64,000 bases of DNA, taken from assembly GCF_021018895.1 (NCBI RefSeq), contig NC_079372.1, positions 20,541,237-20,605,236 of the forward strand, written 5' to 3'. Every line of letters starts with the position of its first letter. The first letter of the stretch is position 1. The stretch comes from Seriola aureovittata. Its lineage: Eukaryota; Chordata; Actinopteri; Carangiformes; Carangidae. The position numbers were made by a program, and so were the translations under genes. Under the pieces are notes generated by a model, which did no database searches, was not told the origin of the DNA, and saw only the letters and a list, made by a program, of their open reading frames with translations. Positions 57,104 through 64,000 of this stretch are shown here, piece by piece.

Positions 57104-58478
57104 CCAATAAATTCGCCATTACTCTCTGTATTGACTCTCAATAAAGTGGGTAAAAATGAATCTCCTTTTCTCGAGCGTTAAATCTGGACTTAAATGCTGA
57201 TGCCTGGTGACAGGCGTGCAGAGTCAAACCCTCTCTCCCTGATTTACAGAGAACTCAGCCAAGAGGAGATGAAAGGGCCAGAACGAGCAGATGCCGTTTT
57301 TACTTTCTGTTTCTCTGCTGCTCAGCTCTTTCTTCATGGCTCGACACATCTGCCTCGAGCAAGAGCAGTGCAGATGTTGACTGAGACACTATTTTGGATA
57401 CGGGAGATTATTCTGTTAATCAGAAGTGATAGGACAGAATTTTAATCTGATATGACCCCCCCCGACCCCCCCTTTCAAACTCACTTCACTTCACTTATTT
57501 TAGCTTTTGAGAGATTTTCAGTTTTACTGTCACGTGACAGGAAAGAGACGGATACGTTTCCTTAATTTCATATTTTAATTTAAGGGCATTAAAAATAAGA
57601 AATTGTAAGAATTTATAAATGAATGAATAATCTGTCAGTAAATATGTCAGATTAAAAACTGACAACATCTGGTTTTCTTCTTCCTATTAGCTAATCGATT
57701 TAGCTTAGTCATTTAGCCTTTTCATTCACACTCTGGGCGTCCGTGTCGATAAAACCCACTGGTAAGGTCTCCAACCAATCAGAGAGCTTCTTACATCCCA
57801 TGCCCAATTAGGTCGTTTAGCCTGTTTTCATCAGCTTGAAAAAGGAAAATGAAATTAACGAGTGAATCCGGGGAATGTATTCCCATTTCTTTAAAAATGC
57901 CTCAGTCATGAATTAATAATTGTATTTATAAATAGTTTATTTAATGAGAGTTTAATGCTGTTTTTGTAAATACATTTTTCAATCTGAAGTATTTATCAAT
58001 TTTTATAAATAATTTTAAAAATGTTATTGCCTATTAAAATATGAAATTAAGGAAATGCCTTGTTACTCTTCCTGTGACGTCCACATGATGTGATTCAGAT
58101 TCACCTGCTTCAACTGTTCAGCTCAGCTTTTATTTAGTAAAAAAAAAAAAAAACACTTCCTGTCAGCGACACGACAGCACACGGATTTCAGGACGGTGGA
58201 TTGAAGCTGCCTTCGTAGTGAAGCCATTTCACACCCACCTGAAAACTGCAGTGGTTTTCATTTGTCTGTTGTTAACAGGAAGAGCTGCTGTTTGTTCCCC
58301 ACTGTTCCTGCCACAGACAAGTGTCGCCTCCTGGATCCTCCGGCTGACACCTCCTTTTTTTTTGGCCCATTCAGCCATTTGCCATCCAGCCGGACTGAAT
58401 TATGCAGCGATGACTTTGACATTGAGGGAAAAGGCATGTCGAGTAATTGTCTCTGATCTCTCCCTCTTCAACTTTCCC

Positions 58479-58481
<3 letters not shown>

Positions 58482-58516
<35 letters not shown>
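58482..58516. repeat. (CT)n microsatellite
   Basis: About 17 CT units in the sense strand of intron 2. Confidence 0.95.
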
Positions 58517-58520
<4 letters not shown>

Positions 58521-58681
58521 ATCACCCTCTTCTTCAATAAGTGTTTTAGATTGCTCGGTGACTCTGTGGAAATCAGCCCAGATTGACACTTTGACACCGG
58601 CGTTAATTGGCAATTCCTAACTATCAGCAGGCCGCCTCTGACAGAAGTCTTCCCCCCGACCCGTCCGGCTCAGGTGTCTGG

Positions 58682-58682
<1 letters not shown>

Positions 58683-58716
<34 letters not shown>
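58683..58716. repeat. (GT)n microsatellite
   Basis: About 17 GT units. Confidence 0.95.
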
Positions 58717-58717
<1 letters not shown>

Positions 58718-58856
58718 TAGTGAAGTGGTCAGCCTCGTCTGTTTCACAAACTAGGGGCCTTTCCCACATTTTCAGGAGCTTTTAAACCAACGCTGAGTGG
58801 GTGTGGGCGCCATTAGCCCTAAATGGCTCTTTGCAACGGAAATGTGATCGGGCTTA

Positions 58857-58858
<2 letters not shown>

Positions 58859-58921
<63 letters not shown>

Positions 58922-58928
58922 CACACAC
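58859..58928. repeat. (CA)n microsatellite
   Basis: About 34 CA units with a single GC interruption near 58915. With the (GT)n 145 bp upstream it forms a closely spaced complementary pair. Confidence 0.95.
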
Positions 58929-59989
58929 AAACTAAAGACTTGCCACTGACAATAACTGGTGTATGCTTAAAAATGAGTCACTCTCTGTCCTCATCATTCG
59001 TCCAGCTTCGCCTCTTTGTGCTTTTGTTTCAGAACACAAACCGCCCGCGGTTTAGATGTCACATGATTCGCCATGTAAATTACAAATAGACAATTCAGGA
59101 ATTCAACAAGGTCAGAAACTGTAAACAAACTGTAAATGGATGCGTTTGTCTTTGGCTCATTTGTCATTGTAACATGGTCTCAAGAACAATATCATCTTCA
59201 TCTTGTTATTGCAGGATGCCACGACGTTATGACAACTTATATACGGTCAAATACCATAAGTGTATTGACAGATATTATTAAGCACAGGTTGTAAATAATG
59301 AAATGAATGATGGCTGAATCCCATTTAGCTGGTATCCTGGTATTGAGCATGCTGCCTCACTGTAAGAGCTTTCAATCAAGAGCCTAAATTTAATTATATA
59401 AACAAACTGCAAAAAAAAGAAAAATTACGAAAATTAATATTCAATTCTGGCGCTTGCCCGAGTGACGGATAGTAGTCACACAACCGTCACTTTCATTGAT
59501 TTGAAAATGCAATGTAGGTCAAGCTGAAACGAGTGAATAATTCAACGAGCGTGTAGTAACGATCGCAGAGAGTTCACAACCCGACTCAGCTGCAGAGAGA
59601 GAGAGAGACTTACACTCCCAGCAAACTCAAAACGCTCCGTCTGAAAAACCCAGTGGCGGGGTGAATTCTGGGAGCTCGAGATAAAAGTTGTCTGCAAGCT
59701 ACGTCGCTAGCTGCAGTTAGCCTAGCATCCCAACACCAGCACCAGTGAGACGGCACATCCTGAAAAACGTCTCTCGTTTTGGTTTGATCCCGCCTTAGAC
59801 TCTGACAGACGTCTTAATAACATATAATACAAAACTAATAATTATAATAAAGAGACTAATAATGACACGAATAGTAAGAACTGTAGCAGTGGGTGTTGAG
59901 CAGGAGAGACGAGAAACTACAGGAGAGAGAAGACGGCGAGTTAGAAACCTGCATTAATGGGATATGAATGAATGCAGATGGAGAGGGAG

Positions 59990-60470
59990 AGGAGGAGACG
60001 GCAGCTCTGTGCATCATGGGAAGTCCCCCGGCAGTTTAAGCTTATAGCAGCACAACTCGGGAGATGGTTCAAGGTGAGACTGAGACGGACCTGACTATAA
60101 GCTTCATCAAAAGCCTCCTCTGAAACACAGAGCGGGCGTCTGCCTCCCAGACCCGGACTGGAAGATGGTCCCACAGCAGAGGAGCACCGATAGCTGAAGG
60201 CTCTGCCTCCCATCGGGGAAACCAGCAGTGAGCCTCCGTTGTGGGAGCGCAGTTCCCTAGTGGGGTAATAAAGTCCTACGAGCTCTGCAAGATATGATGG
60301 GGCCCGGCCATTCAGGGCTTTGTAGGTGAGGAGGAGGATTTCATATTGTATTCTGGATTTTACAGGGAAGCCAGTGAAGTGAAACTAACACAGTGGAGAT
60401 CTGATCTTTTGTTCTTGGTTCCTGTCAGTAGTTGTGCTGCAGCTCTGTGGATCAGCTGGAGAGTCTTGCA
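59990..60470 (+). repeat. High-copy fish repeat, retroelement-like fragment
   Basis: I recognise strings of a very common percomorph repeat: GGTCCCACAGCAGAGGAGC, GATAGCTGAAGGCTCTGCCT, GGGCTTTGTAGGTGAGGAGG, TATTCTGGATTTTACAGGGA and TGGATCAGCTGGAGAGTCTT. The class is not certain. The copy is truncated at both ends, with no target duplication seen. Confidence 0.7.
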
Positions 60471-61269
60471 CAAACAACCCCTCAAAATTAACACCTTTGG
60501 TTAAGAGACCTGCAGCCACCTGCATCCTCTTTCTTTCATTTTCATATATTCATATTTTAGTTTAAGCGGTTTGCACACGGCAGCGGCGGCGGCTGCTGCT
60601 GATCATTTTAACCACTAAAGGACAAACTGAGCGAAGCAGGTACGGAGATAAATACAGCAACAGTGTAATGTGTTTCACAAACACAGCACTAATTACCACT
60701 TGACAGCTCAAGAAATGAGTTGAGCTACAGATATAATCCACATTTCTCTGACTGTAGTGATGAAGGTTCAGGTTTGAGCTCACAGCTGCAGAAAAGGATT
60801 TTCTTTTGCCACTTTGGGGCAGAAACAAAACAAAATGCTGTCATTTAATCAACCTGTTAACGCCCAGTATTCACTCTTCTTCTAGTGCTGTTTGTGTGTC
60901 CACCGACTGCACACAGTGGGATTATGTGAGTGCATATTTTTTTAATGCATTCAGTCTGAAAATACCAGGATAATGTGATGTGACAATTTAAAAAGAGAGA
61001 AAAACCCACGCTCGGTAATTTTTAAAAAGGTGATACACACCAGACTTTACCTGCCACACACACATTTATTGTTTTAAATCTTTTATTAAAAGTAGAAAGA
61101 GGAGATTTTATCTAACTGCTCTGCTTTTCTCTGACATGTTCATCAAACTGTCATGGCCAAAAAATCTCATTTATTCCTGGCTGGGAGCGCCGATGGCGGC
61201 TCTAATCCTGCCGCCACAGAGGTCACAAGCGAGCCGTCCCCTCCTCCGAATCCCTTTCTATCACTTCCT

Positions 61270-61320
61270 TCCTTCCGTCTCTTTCTCTCTCTCTCTTTCT
61301 CTCTCTCTATCTATCTCCCT
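61270..61320. repeat. (CT)n imperfect tract
   Basis: CT repeats broken by TTT and ATCTATCT words. Confidence 0.85.
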
Positions 61321-61369
61321 CTCAGCCTCTCTTTGTTTGGCAGTGATTTGACCAAACAAAACCCTAACT

Positions 61370-61600
61370 GTGGTATCTCTAAAGCAAGGTGACTGCCAAA
61401 GGTGATTTTTCAACCCGACTGCCAGGATACAATGAGTTTTAGATAGCCAGGCCAAATTTCCCTCCCTCCAACTGGCAGTTGTGGATGAAAATAGAACTGG
61501 CCTCTGCTCTCAGATTTGTCACCCATGTCATTATCTGCTCTATTATCCCCACAACCTTTAATCATACTGCCCTGAAAATGAGGTTATAATGGACTCAGTG
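61370..61600. promoter_or_regulatory. Candidate conserved element in intron 2
   Basis: Repeat-free block with a duplicated ACTGCCA/ACTGGCAG theme (ACTGCCAAAGG at 61392, GACTGCCAGG at 61419, AACTGGCAG at 61470) and TTTTAGATAGCCAGGCCAAA. Texture-based call only. Confidence 0.3.
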
Positions 61601-62729
61601 TTGGTGTTTGTGTTTCGGGACCTCGCGTTCTGGGGTTTTAATTGGTTTCATTAAAAGAGCTGCACCGGGGAAAAGTTTGCATATTTTTTGGCTTTGGCTC
61701 CAAAATCTCAATGAGCGGTTTAGACTTAAACACCCTGAAAACATGAAACACGGCGTCAGTGAGCTACACGCAGCGCGCTCGTGTTTCCAGACTGAGCTAC
61801 TGGATTCCTCTGGTGTCAGACGGCCACGGCTGTGATTGTGTATTTCTGTTACACGACGTGAACACAAGTTTTTTCATTATATCGGGCGAGAAAGTGACTT
61901 CCTGTCAAATAGACACTGAAACAACTGGGAACATATTTTTCAAGTTCAAACAAAGTGTGAAAATGTATACATAGTGTTTAACTTAGCGTCACAGTATATC
62001 CCATTTTAACATTAAATATTTAAGTTGAGTTGATGCAAACATTATAGGTTTTGTTCCTACTCAAAGATTTTAAATTACACAAACAAAGTAATGAAGCTGT
62101 ACTCCAAATTTAATGTTGCTTTTACAAATTGTTATTTAAATATGTGTATTAGAAAATAATAAGTTATCACAGAAAATTGTGATAATTTTATGTTAAAACA
62201 GCAAAACGTTTTTGTGTTCAGCAAAACACTGCAATTCTTGTTGTAATTACATGTTTTTGTTGTGTAAGGTGAACACAAATTACCATATGGACATAAAAAC
62301 ACTTAGTACATATTTTTACTTTTATTTTTGTAGTTCATTGAACTATCAAAATATATGCTCAGTGAACCAAAGGATGTGTCGTCAATTGGCCTGGAACTAA
62401 TTAGGCTAAATCGGCTTCATACGAGTAAAATAAACTCAAAACTCAAAAACTGTCAACTCAACATAAAAAATGTATGTCAAGCCAACAAGGGATGAGTGTT
62501 TGTGTCAGGTGAACATCAAACTTTTATTTTACTTTGCGTTTAAAGCGTGGTGTGTTCACTGACATCAAGTTCACTCTGACATTAATGTAAAAAGAAACAA
62601 TTCTCAGCAGAGACTTCAGCTATTGATCAGGGTCAGGGGGGAGAGCTGCGTTATACCTGAACTCGGACAGGTGTTAATTTGTAACTGAACACCTTCAACT
62701 TAACAGCCTTGATGTCAGCTGGAGAACAG

Positions 62730-62760
62730 GCAGAGAGAGAGAGAGAGCGAGAGAGAGGGA
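62730..62760. repeat. (GA)n tract
   Basis: GA repeats with CGAG and GGGA interruptions. Confidence 0.85.
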
Positions 62761-62761
62761 G

Positions 62762-63000
62762 GGGATATGAGAGAAATGCAAATGACTTGCCAGATAAGTT
62801 AATGTGCCTTTGCCGTGGTAACAGGGCTGTGATTGCGCAGGTAAGGTAAGGCTTCCCTGAGCCGGCCAAAGATATCATTAATCCAAGGCTGACCCAGGGA
62901 CCGCCTCCTGCGCGGCGCCGGCCACAGAGGTTTATTATCCAGGAGGAGGCGCCGGGAGAGACCATGTGCTCCTCCAGAGTGACTGATCAGCACTTCCTTT
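62762..63000. promoter_or_regulatory. Candidate enhancer with octamer and OTX-type words
   Basis: An exact octamer, ATGCAAAT, lies at 62776-62783. CCGTGGTAACAGG, GATATCATTAATCC (bicoid-type TAATCC) and a G+C-rich CGGCGCCGGCC stretch follow over 200 bp with no simple repeats. The combination resembles conserved neural enhancers, but conservation was not tested. Confidence 0.35.
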
Positions 63001-63192
63001 TTTTTTGAGCTCTTCCCCAAGACAAATTGTCGTCGATCAGCAGCGAGGCAGCTGGCTGATGAAGAGGTGAGATGTGGAAGGCCCACGTGGGCATTTTCAT
63101 CATGACGCCTGTTTTTTTTTTCCTCCCCTCCTCCTGCAGCATGTCACCTGCTGCATTGTGTCATTGTGTCCTGGTCGCTCTCATGCTCTATC

Positions 63193-63193
63193 A

Positions 63194-63249
<56 letters not shown>
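63193..63249. repeat. (CA)n microsatellite
   Basis: About 28 CA units. Confidence 0.95.
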
Positions 63250-63250
<1 letters not shown>

Positions 63251-64000
63251 CACATTAACCATACTGTGCGGCGCAACAGACTTGCACTAATCCCCAATTT
63301 AGACATGTACAGCGCAGTTTTGTTTGTGGATTACTGTCCTCTGGCAAAAAGTGAGAGATCAGCACACACGGGGAGTCTTAAGAGTTTAAATAAGAACAAT
63401 GCTTTTTGTATTTTAGTCATAGAGAACAGAGGGAGCGGGGAAGAGAACATTTGGTCCACAGTCATATCTGTAGTCTGGTTAAGGTGCATTCAGAGTAACT
63501 CACTCTTCTGTGGATTAGCAAAGTGAGGCTTTAAACCCTGATACCTGGAGGATGTGACAAAAGTGTGTGGGATTATGAACGCAGAGGAGGAGGAAGGACT
63601 TTTCTTTCTCTACTGACTCTTCAGTGTTTACAAAATGTAGAGGATCCAGTCTGCAGGAGGTTTCACCATTTTCTCACCCGGCGTTCCTGTTGTGCTTTTG
63701 ATAGTGTGATAATTATGTTTCAATTTCTTCTGATAATAAATCCAATAACGAATCATTTCTGTGAGCGGGCGGACGAGTGCAAGCAGATCTTCAGCAGCGC
63801 GGTGCATCATTAACATCACCAGTCTGCGGTATGTGCTGTGGAGAGGCTGCAGCTGGAGGTGTTCACTGTTCACTGTGGTTCACATGTTTAGTTTAGAGTT
63901 TTTTGCATTAGCATAGAAATAATGAAATAAATCATTCCAATCTCCAAGGAGAATTTCAGCTCCTTTCAGTGAATTGTTTTTGGTTTTCAGGGCCACAAAC
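63250..64000. other. Non-coding end of window, intron 2
   Basis: No supported exon, RNA gene or recognised mobile element. Short open frames here lack domain features, and none resembles the expected ajap1 membrane-spanning exon. Confidence 0.4.

Larger units (their letters stand above)
47692..64000 (+). other. ajap1: ajap1 intron 2, incomplete
   Basis: Starts at GTAAGA. A search by eye for the expected exon (a Gly-x-Ala-Val-His-like lead-in, an Ile/Val-rich membrane segment and a basic Cys-Cys flank) found nothing, so the intron seems to run past the window. Unlisted parts (47800-49990, 50240-51140, 51930-54110, 55270-58480, 60500-63190) contain no supported gene. They hold short simple tracts, (CTG)n at 53366-53388, (GGA)n at 56440-56470 and scattered repeat-free blocks. 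Confidence 0.7.

Noticed and set aside
8957..63250. CRISPR-like arrays among the regular repeats
   Set aside because: All regular arrays are microsatellites or a minisatellite without unique spacers, in a clearly eukaryotic context.

Overview
The window looks like teleost (probably percomorph) nuclear DNA. It is A+T-leaning and intron-rich, dense in (CA/GT)n, (AT)n, (AAT)n and homopolymer tracts. It also carries many repeat types that recur in fish genomes: Tc1-like and hAT-like DNA transposons, the GGTCAAAGGTCA repeat, and several unclassified high-copy repeats. There is no sign of prokaryotic, viral or organellar gene organisation.

One protein-coding gene can be supported: the 5' half of ajap1 (adherens junction-associated protein 1), on the + strand. 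A CRE/TATA-like promoter lies near 21.53-21.58 kb, followed by a long 5' leader. Coding exon 1 (22620-22648) encodes nine residues plus two bases. Intron 1 spans about 24.3 kb. Coding exon 2 (46928-47691) encodes most of the extracellular part: the signal hydrophobic stretch, a dibasic RARR site, the conserved FIDWGPTG motif and a Thr-rich stalk. The transmembrane and cytoplasmic exons were not found, so the gene should continue beyond 64000 with intron 2 at least 16.3 kb long.

Layout: 1-21.5 kb is intergenic or upstream DNA with several interspersed repeats, including a complete 807-bp hAT-like element with a perfect 8-bp target duplication at 9.5-10.3 kb. 21.5-22.65 kb is the promoter, leader and first exon of ajap1. 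22.65-46.93 kb is intron 1, with a Tc1 relic, a RARR-unrelated minisatellite-bearing repeat, and several non-repetitive blocks that could be conserved enhancers. 46.93-47.69 kb is exon 2. 47.69-64 kb is the start of intron 2, with a CA microsatellite 12 nt past the donor, an inverted partner of the intron 1 minisatellite repeat, and a high-copy fish repeat near 60 kb.

The most interesting points are mechanistic ones around ajap1: inverted repeats on both sides of exon 2 that could favour its circularisation; a polymorphism-prone CA tract beside the exon 2 donor; a leader with start-stop elements and a poly-lysine upstream ORF that optional splicing could remove; and repeat families that carry nuclear-receptor DR1 or RFX X-box-like motifs. 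I found no self-contained novel system. All repeat family assignments are from recognition, not from a database search.
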